From the NCBI GenBank assembly GCA_045629845.1, contig JAZQRZ010000102.1, positions 1-7,193 of the forward strand: a DNA stretch of 7,193 nucleotides. Reading direction: 5' to 3'. The position numbers and the translations under genes are program-made. Below are positions 1-6,448 of the stretch, in pieces. The DNA is from UBA9715 sp045629845 (GTDB lineage Bacteria; Actinomycetota; Coriobacteriia; Coriobacteriales; Eggerthellaceae). Position 1 is the first letter of the stretch; each line of letters opens with the position of its first letter. The notes beneath the pieces were generated by a model. That model made no database searches. It had not been told where the DNA came from and saw nothing but the letters and a program-made list of their open reading frames with translations.

Positions 1-1107
1 AATCAGACCCAGGTTGCGGCTAGTGCGGCTGGTGCGACCATGTTCGAATGTGGCAGCTTCCAGCAGGATAGTTGTCGTGTCTTCCTGAACTTCAGTTTCG
101 AGACCACCCATAACACCAGCCAATGCCACAGCCTTTTCGGGTGTAGCAATAACCGTCATATCACTGGTCAGGGTGCGATCGATTTCGTCAAGCGTCGTGA
201 ACTGTTCGCCATCTTCGGCAGCACGCACAATGATGTGCGCCTTACCGTCGGCGCCAACCAGCTTGTCGTAATCAAACGCATGCAGCGGCTGACCATACAG
301 GAACAGAATGTAGTTCGTGATATCGACCACGTTGTTAATGGAACGTGCGCCAGCTGCAGTAACACGTTCGGCCAGCCAGGAAGGGCTAGGACCAATTTTT
401 ACGTTCTTGATAACACGAGCGGTGTAACGTGCGCAGCGTTCAGCATTAGGGATTTCAACCGTACAAAGATCTGCCACGTTGGGCTGACTTGCATCTTCTT
501 CCAGCTCGTAAATAGGCAGAGCGACATCGCTGCGATACATTGCGCCGACTTCGCGCGCCATACCCACCATGGAAAGGCAGTCAGGACGATTCGGCGTGAT
601 TTCCAGATCAAGCACCGTGTCGGTCATCTTCATGTAGTCCGCAAAAGGCATGCCAATAGGAGCATCTTCCGGAAGAATCATGATACCTTCGTGGTCGTTG
701 CTTAAGCCCAGTTCGCGCTGCGAGCAGTTCATACCCATGCTGGTAACGCCGCGCAGCTTGGACTTCTTGATAGTGAAATCACCCGGCAGCGTAGCGCCAA
801 TAAGTGCCGTAACAATGTGATCGCCCTGGTTGAAGTTCTGGGCACCGCATACGATTTGCAGCGGCTCGGGCGTACCATTTTCGCCCTTGTTCCATTCGCC
901 CACATCAACCTTGCAAACCCACATGTGGTCAGAATCAGGATGCGGCTGCTTATCTACAACCTGTGCCGTAACAATCTTATCGAAGGCAGCGCCGGTCTTT
1001 TCGACGCCTTCAACGCCCGTACCCGTAAGATCAAGGCGATCGCAGAACGCCTTGAGATCGCTTGGCACATCAACGTATTCGTTTAACCAGTTCAAACTTA
1101 CTTTCAT
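1..1107 (-). CDS. pheT: Phenylalanyl-tRNA synthetase beta subunit, N-terminal part (runs off window)
   Basis: The reading frame is open from an ATG at 1107 down to base 1 with no stop, giving the first 369 residues of a protein that is usually about 800 residues long. PheT forms the (alpha-beta)2 enzyme with PheS in the cytoplasm. It carries tRNA-binding and editing functions, while PheS carries catalysis. The start MKVSLNWLNEYVD is the classic PheT N-terminus. Residues about 40-150 are the EMAP/OB-fold tRNA-binding domain (HPDSDHMWVCKVDVG at 56-70, QIVCGAQNF at 84-92, KLRGVTSMGMNCSQRELG at 117-134). TPNRPDCLS at 171-179 and the stretch SINNVVDITNYI to GQPLHAFDYDKL (about 255-284) belong to the B3/B4 editing region. 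The B5 and later domains lie outside the window. The gene follows pheS in the same direction after an 81-base gap. The Shine-Dalgarno sequence is weak (AAAGAG about 9 bases before the ATG) and sits in a possible hairpin. No internal stop or frameshift is visible. Confidence 0.97.
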   Translation of the reverse strand, partial: MKVSLNWLNEYVDVPSDLKAFCDRLDLTGTGVEGVEKTGAAFDKIVTAQVVDKQPHPDSDHMWVCKVDVGEWNKGENGTPEPLQIVCGAQNFNQGDHIVTALIGATLPGDFTIKKSKLRGVTSMGMNCSQRELGLSNDHEGIMILPEDAPIGMPFADYMKMTDTVLDLEITPNRPDCLSMVGMAREVGAMYRSDVALPIYELEEDASQPNVADLCTVEIPNAERCARYTARVIKNVKIGPSPSWLAERVTAAGARSINNVVDITNYILFLYGQPLHAFDYDKLVGADGKAHIIVRAAEDGEQFTTLDEIDRTLTSDMTVIATPEKAVALAGVMGGLETEVQEDTTTILLEAATFEHGRTSRTSRNLGLI

Positions 1108-1110
1108 GTT

Positions 1111-1128
1111 CCACTCTTTCTACAGTGG
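1111..1128 (-). promoter_or_regulatory. Hairpin enclosing the pheT ribosome-binding region
   Basis: On the mRNA strand the bases just upstream of the pheT ATG can pair as CCACU with AGUGG (5 bp). The loop is GUAGAAAG and contains the only purine-rich Shine-Dalgarno candidate. The stem ends three bases before the start codon. It could modulate pheT initiation or couple it to pheS translation. The pairing is seen in the sequence; the regulatory role is inferred, and a 5-bp stem may be incidental. Confidence 0.35.
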
Positions 1129-1163
1129 TCAAGCTACATAACAATCAAAGTCAACAAAGCTGT

Positions 1164-1186
1164 TTCGCCGCTTTGTAATCGGCGAA
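1164..1186 (-). other. Stem-loop directly downstream of the pheS stop codon
   Basis: In the pheS-pheT gap the message can form a perfect 7-bp stem, TTCGCCG with CGGCGAA, closed by a 9-base loop. It begins two bases after the pheS TAA. No run of U follows (the next bases are ACAGC), so it does not look like an intrinsic terminator. It is more likely an intercistronic structure that affects mRNA processing or the ratio of the two subunits. The rest of the gap (1129-1163) shows no clear signal. Confidence 0.5.
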
Positions 1187-1188
1187 CT

Positions 1189-2250
1189 TTAGAACTGACG
1201 CAAGAAGCGCATATCGCCTTGCAGCAACAGACGCAGGTCAGGAACGTTGTACTTCAAGCACGCCACGCGTTCGACACCCACACCAAAGGCAAAACCGCTA
1301 TAAACTTCGGGATCGATGCCCGACATTTCAAGCACGTTGGGGTCAACCATGCCGCAGCCAAGAATTTCAAGCCAGCCCGTACCCTTGCACATGCGGCAGC
1401 CTTCGCCGTGGCATACACCACAAGACACGTCGACTTCAGCCGAAGGCTCGGTGAACGGGAAGTAATGAGCACGGAAGCGCGTTTTGCGTTCAGGACCAAA
1501 TACGGCCTTGCAGAAGTAATCAAGCGTACCCTTCAGGTCGCCGAAGGTAATACCCTTGTCGACAACCAGGCCTTCAATCTGCGTAAACTGCGGAAGATGA
1601 CTGGGGTCAGCGACGTCGCGACGGAATACCTTGCCCGGTGCCACAATGTAAATGGGCAGCTCTTGATCTTCCATGCAATGCACCTGCACACCACTAGTCT
1701 GCGTACGCAGCAGAACGTCGGATTCGCCACGAACCGCCGCTTCGTCGCCCGAACGGTCGACCACATAGAAGGTATCTTGCATAGAACGGCTAGGATGATC
1801 AGCCGGGGCATTCAGTGCCGTAAAGTTGTAGTAGTCAGTTTCGACTTCGGGGCCTTCAGCTACGGTGTAGCCCAAGCCCAAAAAGACATCGCAGATTTCT
1901 TCGGACACGCGGTTAATCAGATGACGCGTACCCAGCTGCTGAACACGACCAGGCAGCGTAATATCGACAGCTGCTGCGTCGATGCTTGCTTCAAGTTCGG
2001 CTGCTGCAAGCATCTTCTTACGAGCTTCGAGCGCTTCTTCGATTTCGTTACGCGCTGCGTTAACTGCTTTACCCACTTCAGCGCGCTCTTCTTTGAGAAC
2101 CTGACCCATGTTGCGCAGGTACCCCGTCAGCGAGCCTGACTTGCCCACAACCGCAACACGCACAGCGTCAAGCGCTACCGTGTCGGCTGCTGCCGCAATG
2201 TCTGCAAGCGTCTTCGCTTGCAAAGCCGCTAATTCATCAATAATTGCCAT
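1189..2250 (-). CDS. pheS: Phenylalanyl-tRNA synthetase alpha subunit
   Basis: This is a complete gene of 353 residues, close to the family norm (about 330-350). The class II catalytic subunit activates Phe and charges tRNA-Phe together with PheT. The N-terminal about 90 residues are the charged coiled-coil tRNA-binding arm. The catalytic domain follows from about residue 100. Class II motif 2 is FRRDVADPSHLPQFTQIEG (209-227), the aminoacyl-binding region includes FPFTEPSAEVDV (264-275), and motif 3 is GFAFGVGVERVACLKY (319-334). Residues 277-288 hold four cysteines as Cx2C-x4-Cx2C, a knuckle seen in many but not all bacterial PheS proteins. The usual MVHPNVL motif reads MVDPNVL here (301-307). 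The ATG at 2250 was chosen because GAAAGG lies six bases upstream and the protein then starts at the normal place. An in-frame GTG at 2277 has no good ribosome-binding site and lies almost at the predicted transcript start. pheS is first in a pheS-pheT operon divergent from nfo. Confidence 0.98.
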   Translation of the reverse strand: MAIIDELAALQAKTLADIAAAADTVALDAVRVAVVGKSGSLTGYLRNMGQVLKEERAEVGKAVNAARNEIEEALEARKKMLAAAELEASIDAAAVDITLPGRVQQLGTRHLINRVSEEICDVFLGLGYTVAEGPEVETDYYNFTALNAPADHPSRSMQDTFYVVDRSGDEAAVRGESDVLLRTQTSGVQVHCMEDQELPIYIVAPGKVFRRDVADPSHLPQFTQIEGLVVDKGITFGDLKGTLDYFCKAVFGPERKTRFRAHYFPFTEPSAEVDVSCGVCHGEGCRMCKGTGWLEILGCGMVDPNVLEMSGIDPEVYSGFAFGVGVERVACLKYNVPDLRLLLQGDMRFLRQF

Positions 2251-2256
2251 GTTTTG

Positions 2257-2262
2257 CCTTTC
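2257..2262 (-). promoter_or_regulatory. pheS ribosome-binding site
   Basis: GAAAGG on the minus strand is separated by CAAAAC (6 bases) from the ATG at 2250. It decides the start in favour of this ATG over the GTG 27 bases upstream. Confidence 0.7.
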
Positions 2263-2287
2263 GACGTGCAAATTCACACAAACGAAC

Positions 2288-2316
2288 AGTATAGCGCTTC
2301 ATTACATACGTGAACG
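2288..2316 (-). promoter_or_regulatory. Candidate pheST promoter
   Basis: On the minus strand a good -10 hexamer TATACT occupies 2288-2293. The best -35 candidates are weak: CGTTCA at 2311-2316 with 17-base spacing, or GTTCAC with 16. Transcription would start near 2281 and leave a leader of about 30 bases before the pheS ATG. That is too short for a T-box or other leader riboswitch. The -10 is convincing, the -35 is not. Confidence 0.4.
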
Positions 2317-2389
2317 GCTACGACACATAAACGAGACAGGTCAACGGCTTATAACTTAGCTGATTAGCATTTGCTCAGTCGCTCAACGA

Positions 2390-2395
2390 TATACT
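2390..2395 (+). promoter_or_regulatory. Candidate -10 element for nfo
   Basis: TATACT, followed by G, lies 42 bases upstream of the nfo ATG and mirrors the TATACTG of the divergent pheST promoter. No good -35 is present at 16-18 bases. TTGCTC at 2371-2376 is only 13 bases away, which is too close. The promoter would be weak or activator-dependent if real. The rest of the divergent region (2263-2436) holds no gene. Confidence 0.3.
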
Positions 2396-2425
2396 GTCGG
2401 CATAAGCATGATTATTTCGACTATT

Positions 2426-2432
2426 GGGAGAA
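2426..2432 (+). promoter_or_regulatory. nfo ribosome-binding site
   Basis: GGGAGAA lies just upstream of the ATG at 2437, with GGGAG six bases from it. It supports this start over an in-frame TTG 66 bases upstream, which has no such site and precedes the candidate -10. Confidence 0.7.
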
Positions 2433-2436
2433 GCGT

Positions 2437-3273
2437 ATGTTCACGATAGGATGCCATATTTCTATTGCGAAAGGGTTCACCGCTGCTGCAAAAGATGCGG
2501 CTTCTATCGGCGGAAACACCTTCCAATTTTTCACGCGAAACCCCCGCGGAGGAAAAGCGAAAGACTTAGATCCTAACGATTTAGCTTCGTTTACCCAGTT
2601 TTGCGCTGATGCTGGCATTAAGCGCATCTTGGCCCACGCCCCCTACACGCTGAACCCCGCATCAAGCAAACCGGAAACATGTGAATTCGCGCTACAAACG
2701 CTCACAGAAGACCTTATGCGCATGGAACAGATTATGCCTGGCCAGTTGTACAACATGCATCCTGGTGCCCATGTAGGACAAGGTGCAGATATTGCCATTG
2801 AAAAGATTGCATCAACGCTTAATGCTGTTCTGCAGCCACAACAGACTACCACGCTGCTTCTAGAAACGATGGCTGGCAAAGGTAGCGAAGTTGGTCGAAC
2901 GTTTGAAGAACTTGCAGCCATAATCGAACGGGTCGAGTTGACTGAACACGTTGGCGTGTGTCTTGATACCTGCCATGTTTGGGATGGCGGCTATGATATT
3001 GCTTCCAACCTAGACGGCGTCCTTGAAGAATTCGACCGCATACTAGGCCTTAAGCGCCTGCGCGCCATCCATCTGAACGATTCGAAAAACCCCTGCGAGG
3101 CACATAAAGATCGCCACGAGCAGTTAGGAGCTGGTTGCATTGGCTTCGACGCGCTCGCCGCGGTTATCAATCACCCTGCTTTGCGCGACCTTCCCTTCTA
3201 TCTGGAAACTCCACATGATAGCTTGACAGGTTATGCCGACGAAATCGAACGCCTGAAGGCCGCTCGGTTGTAG
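2437..3273 (+). CDS. nfo: Endonuclease IV (AP endonuclease)
   Basis: This is a complete gene of 278 residues, matching the family length (E. coli Nfo 285). Endonuclease IV is a tri-zinc TIM-barrel enzyme that cuts the backbone 5' of abasic sites and trims blocked 3' ends in base-excision repair. Start MFTIGCHISIAKGF and NTFQFFTRNPRG (27-38) are typical. All nine metal ligands can be placed by comparison with E. coli Nfo: H67 (AHAPY), H108 (NMHPG), E143 (LLET), D177 and H180 (LDTCH), H212 (IHLNDS), D225 and H227 (KDRHE), and E257 (YLETPH). The enzyme should therefore be active. It is the only plus-strand gene, divergent from pheST and convergent with ecfT, so it is probably monocistronic. No SOS-like operator was recognised upstream. 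I see no truncation or frameshift. Confidence 0.97.
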   Translation: MFTIGCHISIAKGFTAAAKDAASIGGNTFQFFTRNPRGGKAKDLDPNDLASFTQFCADAGIKRILAHAPYTLNPASSKPETCEFALQTLTEDLMRMEQIMPGQLYNMHPGAHVGQGADIAIEKIASTLNAVLQPQQTTTLLLETMAGKGSEVGRTFEELAAIIERVELTEHVGVCLDTCHVWDGGYDIASNLDGVLEEFDRILGLKRLRAIHLNDSKNPCEAHKDRHEQLGAGCIGFDALAAVINHPALRDLPFYLETPHDSLTGYADEIERLKAARL

Positions 3274-3275
3274 AT

Positions 3276-3290
3276 TAAGCGGCCCGCTTA
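3276..3290. terminator. Palindrome between convergent nfo and ecfT; possible weak bidirectional terminator
   Basis: TAAGCGGCCCGCTTA is a perfect 7-bp inverted repeat around a central C. It starts two bases after the nfo TAG and includes the ecfT TAA as its last three bases. Flanking TTG (3269-3271) and CAA (3291-3293) could extend the stem around a small bulge. Its position between two converging genes fits a shared terminator. No T-run follows on either strand, so intrinsic termination would be inefficient or need a factor. Confidence 0.4.
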
Positions 3291-4058
3291 CAACAACACA
3301 GTAATGCAAATAGCGGCAGCAAGCAGGATGAAAGCAAGCAGCATTGCAGCGATATCGGAAGCAGCAAAGGGATACTGCTTGTAACCCGATTCGCGCGTAC
3401 GCAAGTTAAATCCACGAACTTCAGCAGCAATAGCAGCACTATTCGTCTTGCGCACTGAACTAACCAGCAAAGGCACGCATAGCGGCACCATCAGGCGAAT
3501 CTTGTTCACGATGCCGCCTTGATCAAATTCCACACCACGCGCAGTCTGTGCCTCCATAATGCCCTTCATATCGTTCATGAAAACAGGGATGAAATGCACC
3601 GTAGACGCAAAGGTGAACGCGTACTTATATGGAACATGCAGCACCTTAACCACAGCGTTTTGCATGTCAGAAATCTTCGTTACATAAAAAGAAAGGAACA
3701 GTGGAATTGCGGCAGCTTCAAGTCGCACAATCGTGGTAATAGCAGCCAGAATAGAACCTGTGCCGATATAGCCCCACGGCAACTCAACCAGACGGTCGCC
3801 CGACGAAGTCGTGAAAATCAGCAAGATAGCCAGAATAAGCGAAAACGCCAAAACTGCTTTCATCAGGCCGATGGTCGGGCGCATCATGCCGCAACTAGCT
3901 GCAAGAATAAGCGCGAACACCAGCAGGGCGCACAGGAAAATCAGGTTGCCCGTACAGAAACACGTAATTGCGAACACCACTGCGAACAACAGCTTTGCAA
4001 CCGGGTTCAAGCGATGCAGTAGCGACGTGCCAGGAACATACTCGAGAAAGCCGTTCAT
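3288..4058 (-). CDS. ecfT: ECF transporter transmembrane (T) component
   Basis: This complete gene encodes a 256-residue polytopic membrane protein of the EcfT/CbiQ family, close to the usual length. It is the scaffold that couples ATPase movement to toppling of the substrate-binding S-component. The N-terminal FLEYVPGTSLLHRLNPVAKL (4-23) is the family hallmark. Hydrophobic segments lie at about 22-55, 63-83, 100-126, 190-202 and 232-256. The cytoplasmic coupling region has the first short motif TARG (172-175) intact. The second motif reads EVRG (213-216), where most relatives have Ala before Arg-Gly. The ATG overlaps the ecfAA stop as ATGA (4055-4058), and an AAGGGGGTG Shine-Dalgarno lies just upstream, so translation is coupled to the ATPase gene. 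It is the last gene of the S-AA-T operon. It may be dedicated to the tryptophan-type S-component or shared with other S-components elsewhere. Confidence 0.93.
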   Translation of the reverse strand: MNGFLEYVPGTSLLHRLNPVAKLLFAVVFAITCFCTGNLIFLCALLVFALILAASCGMMRPTIGLMKAVLAFSLILAILLIFTTSSGDRLVELPWGYIGTGSILAAITTIVRLEAAAIPLFLSFYVTKISDMQNAVVKVLHVPYKYAFTFASTVHFIPVFMNDMKGIMEAQTARGVEFDQGGIVNKIRLMVPLCVPLLVSSVRKTNSAAIAAEVRGFNLRTRESGYKQYPFAASDIAAMLLAFILLAAAICITVLL

Positions 4059-5791
4059 CGGGCACCCCCTTCCAACAAAATGGCTTCTTGCATTTCTGCA
4101 AGGGTGTTAGCGCAGGCCACGGCCGTGTCCTGCAATTCGGGACGCATAATCGAAAGCCCCAGGGAAATATCAACGATTTGCGGCGGGACCAAACTTGCCT
4201 TTTCAAGCGTATGACGATTGCGCAGTGTCTTAAACGTTGGTCCTTCATCCACTACGGCACCATCACTCATAACGATAATGCGCTCGGCAAAATCACCGAC
4301 CACTTCCATGTCATGACACACCATGACAACCGTTGTCCCCTGCTGATGCAGACGCTGAATGATTTCCATGACCTTCATGCATTCACGGAAATCTAAGCCG
4401 GTCGTAGGCTCGTCCAGCACAATAACAGGCGTTTCAAGCACCACAATTGATGCCAATGCCAAAAGCTGGCGTGTACCACGATTCAGCAAGAACGGATCGT
4501 CATCAGGATTGAAGTTAAACTCTTCAATAACCTTATCAACGCGCTTGGCGGCTTCATCCATATCCATATGTAGCGCACGGAAGCCAAACAGCAGTTCTTC
4601 GCGCACGGTGCCACAACAAATTTGGCTATCAGGATTCTGAAAAAGGAAACCTACACGGCGAGCCAATTCGCTCGTTTTAAGCTGTGTTGTTGGAACGCCA
4701 TCAACCAGTACTTCGCCCTGATCGGGCTTTAGTAAGCCATTAGCCAAACGCATAGTGGTTGATTTGCCGGCACCATTCGTACCAACAAAGGCAACAAATT
4801 CGCCTTCCTGAACGGTAAAGTTAACGCCCTTCAGAATGGGAATCTTGGCATCATAAGATGCATGCACATCACGGAACTCGATAATAGTTTTACCTGCAGT
4901 AGTTGATTCAACATCTTCCGAAGACGCAAGAGCCAGCGCTTCGATGCCTTTCGCATCCAGCACATCAACCAAGGCATTACATGCATCTTCGACGTTGCGG
5001 CAAACAGGGCCCTGATATACATCGGCTGCCGACAGGCGATTCATCAACGTTGTCGAACGTGGGCAGTTAACGCCAATTTCCAGCAGTTCATCGGAATGCG
5101 CCAACACATTAGCAGGTGTATCGGCAAAGCGAATCTGACCTTCATCAACAATGACCAGCATGTCAGCAAATTCAGATAGCAGCGCAATCTTTTGCTCGAC
5201 AACAACAATGGTCGTGCCATGTTCGCGAGCATAACGCTCGAGCAGCTGAAACACCTGCAGCGAACTGGCAGGGTCAAGTTCGGCCGTAGGCTCGTCCAAC
5301 ATGAGCACTTTTGGCTTTAGCGCCAAAACCGACGCAATAGCAACCTTCTGCTTTTGACCACCCGAAAGACTAGCAATAACGCGATCGCGTAAATCAGCGA
5401 TGCCCATATCGTTAAGCGCTTCGTCTACGCGAGCTTCTATTTCATCATGCGGAACACCAAAGTTTTCAAGACCGTACAGCACTTCGTCTTCGACGATGGA
5501 ATTAATGATTTGCGAATCGATGTCTTGGCAAACACTACCCACCACACGGGACAAATCGGTAAGGCTTGTTTCGCACGTATCCATGCCATCTACCTTGACG
5601 GAACCAAAAAAGTCACCTGGATAACAATGCGGGATGATGCCGTTCATGGCATAAGTCAGCGTTGACTTGCCGCTACCAGCCGAGCCGGTAATGCCCACGA
5701 TAGCGCCCGCAGGAATATGCAGGTTGATATCGCGCACTACCGGTTCGGAGCTTTCGCGGTAGGTAAAACTGAAGTTGCTAATCTGAATCAT
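4055..5791 (-). CDS. Fused ECF transporter ATPase (EcfA-EcfA' in one chain)
   Basis: This 578-residue cytoplasmic protein contains two ABC ATPase halves joined by a linker (about 240-300). Half 1 has Walker A GSAGSGKST (36-44), Q-loop Q89, signature LSGGQ (142-146), Walker B LMLDEPTAELD (163-173, Glu167), and EQK (199-201) where the switch His is expected. Half 2 has Walker A GTNGAGKST (337-345), Q-loop Q385 in FLFQNPDSQ, a degenerate signature LNRGT (436-440), Walker B VIVLDEPTTGLD (456-467), and switch His493 in VCHD. A tail of about 50 residues follows (from about 525). The protein pairs with EcfT through the grooves behind the Q-loops and powers substrate import. Fused EcfA pairs are known in several lineages. 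The start ATG lies 67 bases after the S gene. Its Shine-Dalgarno is weak (GAAAG about 10 bases upstream), and the gene overlaps ecfT by four bases. No frameshift is seen. Confidence 0.95.
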   Translation of the reverse strand: MIQISNFSFTYRESSEPVVRDINLHIPAGAIVGITGSAGSGKSTLTYAMNGIIPHCYPGDFFGSVKVDGMDTCETSLTDLSRVVGSVCQDIDSQIINSIVEDEVLYGLENFGVPHDEIEARVDEALNDMGIADLRDRVIASLSGGQKQKVAIASVLALKPKVLMLDEPTAELDPASSLQVFQLLERYAREHGTTIVVVEQKIALLSEFADMLVIVDEGQIRFADTPANVLAHSDELLEIGVNCPRSTTLMNRLSAADVYQGPVCRNVEDACNALVDVLDAKGIEALALASSEDVESTTAGKTIIEFRDVHASYDAKIPILKGVNFTVQEGEFVAFVGTNGAGKSTTMRLANGLLKPDQGEVLVDGVPTTQLKTSELARRVGFLFQNPDSQICCGTVREELLFGFRALHMDMDEAAKRVDKVIEEFNFNPDDDPFLLNRGTRQLLALASIVVLETPVIVLDEPTTGLDFRECMKVMEIIQRLHQQGTTVVMVCHDMEVVGDFAERIIVMSDGAVVDEGPTFKTLRNRHTLEKASLVPPQIVDISLGLSIMRPELQDTAVACANTLAEMQEAILLEGGAR

Positions 5792-5827
5792 GCTAAAAGT
5801 CTTTCAAGTCGTGCACTAGCTCGGGTG

Positions 5828-5855
5828 TTGTCGCTGTTCGTTAGAACGGCGACAA
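5828..5855 (-). other. Intercistronic stem-loop between the S-component and ATPase genes
   Basis: Directly after a tandem TAATAA stop of the S gene the message can form TTGTCGC paired with GCGACAA (7 bp), a C-A mismatch, then GTTC with GAAC (4 bp) and a TAAC loop. No U-run follows (the next bases are CACCCGAGC), so it is not a standard intrinsic terminator. Its position suggests an mRNA 3'-end stabiliser or a processing or attenuation point that would keep S-component levels above those of the ATPase and EcfT. The structure is seen; the role is inferred. Confidence 0.55.
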
Positions 5856-5858
5856 TTA

Positions 5859-6428
5859 TTACTTCTTCAGGACCTTGCGCAGCAGCGGAGTAAGAATCTG
5901 CACCAAGATGGCGTTAAAGGTTGCGGTACCAAACACCATGACTGCATAGGTAACAAAGATGACAGGCAGTGCCAGACCGTTCATAAGACCAACGATGATA
6001 GCAAACGTGTAACCCGATACAACCGTGGAAAGGAACGTAGTGACCAGCGGATTGAAATCAGCCTTGCCAGCAATCTTCAGCGGGATGTGAATAAGAAGAC
6101 CGCATGCCAACGCACCAAGCACTTCGGACGGAATATTTACCAGCGGTGTTGCGTTAAGCATGGGAATCTGGCACATGATGCCAGCGATAAGGCCGATTGC
6201 AATTGCCTGCGGCAGTTTCGGACGCGTCAGGATAATAGCCAGGCAGTACATAGCAATAACGAAGTTTGGCTTCATACCTGCAAAAGACAGGAAACTTGCA
6301 ACAGTGAGCTTCAGTACAGCACCCGCTGCCAAAAGAACTGCAATAAGAATAAGATCTTGGGTGGTCAAGCCCTTCTTGGCCTCGGCCTCGGTAGTTACGG
6401 TACGCTTTGCGGCGGTGGTCTCGGACAT
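5859..6428 (-). CDS. trpP: ECF S-component, TrpP/YhaG-like; predicted tryptophan-binding subunit
   Basis: This complete gene encodes a 189-residue, very hydrophobic protein of S-component size. A polar N-terminal tail of about 24 residues precedes about five or six membrane segments (about 25-48, 54-68, 73-90, 98-116, 127-150 and 153-180). The first helix contains an AxxxA pattern (A30, A34), the type of small-residue motif that S-components use to dock on EcfT. GMKPNFVIAMYCLAIIL (51-67) resembles the GMKPD-containing segment that I associate with the TrpP/YhaG tryptophan transporter family. Family recognition from memory is moderate. The independent support is the leader, a T-box with a UGG (Trp) specifier. 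The gene is first in the S-ecfAA-ecfT operon. The ATG at 6428 has AAAGGA seven to eight bases upstream, and the gene ends in tandem TAATAA stops. Other aromatic substrates remain possible. Confidence 0.75.
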   Translation of the reverse strand: MSETTAAKRTVTTEAEAKKGLTTQDLILIAVLLAAGAVLKLTVASFLSFAGMKPNFVIAMYCLAIILTRPKLPQAIAIGLIAGIMCQIPMLNATPLVNIPSEVLGALACGLLIHIPLKIAGKADFNPLVTTFLSTVVSGYTFAIIVGLMNGLALPVIFVTYAVMVFGTATFNAILVQILTPLLRKVLKK

Positions 6429-6435
6429 GGTTCAT

Positions 6436-6441
6436 TCCTTT
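6436..6441 (-). promoter_or_regulatory. S-component gene ribosome-binding site
   Basis: AAAGGA on the minus strand sits seven bases before the ATG at 6428. It is the best Shine-Dalgarno of the operon together with that of ecfT. Confidence 0.7.
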
Positions 6442-6448
6442 CTGTCGT

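Noticed and set aside
40..705. 221-residue open frame on the plus strand
   Set aside because: It is antisense to the well-supported pheT fragment and has no ribosome-binding site or recognisable domain.
1133..1157. TTGACT in the pheS-pheT gap as an internal pheT promoter
   Set aside because: No acceptable -10 hexamer lies 16-18 bases downstream.
1219..2139. 306-residue open frame on the plus strand
   Set aside because: It lies wholly antisense to pheS, whose protein is unmistakable; the translation shows no recognisable family and results from the codon bias of the true gene.
2251..2277. GTG at 2277 as pheS start, adding nine residues
   Set aside because: It has no Shine-Dalgarno, lies at the predicted transcript start, and the extra residues do not resemble PheS; the ATG at 2250 has a good site.
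2371..2436. TTG at 2371 as nfo start, adding 22 residues
   Set aside because: The extension is not Nfo-like, precedes the candidate -10 element, and GGGAG sits correctly before the ATG at 2437.
3519..4022. 167-residue open frame on the plus strand
   Set aside because: It is antisense to ecfT, and its low-complexity polar translation is the mirror of hydrophobic membrane codons.
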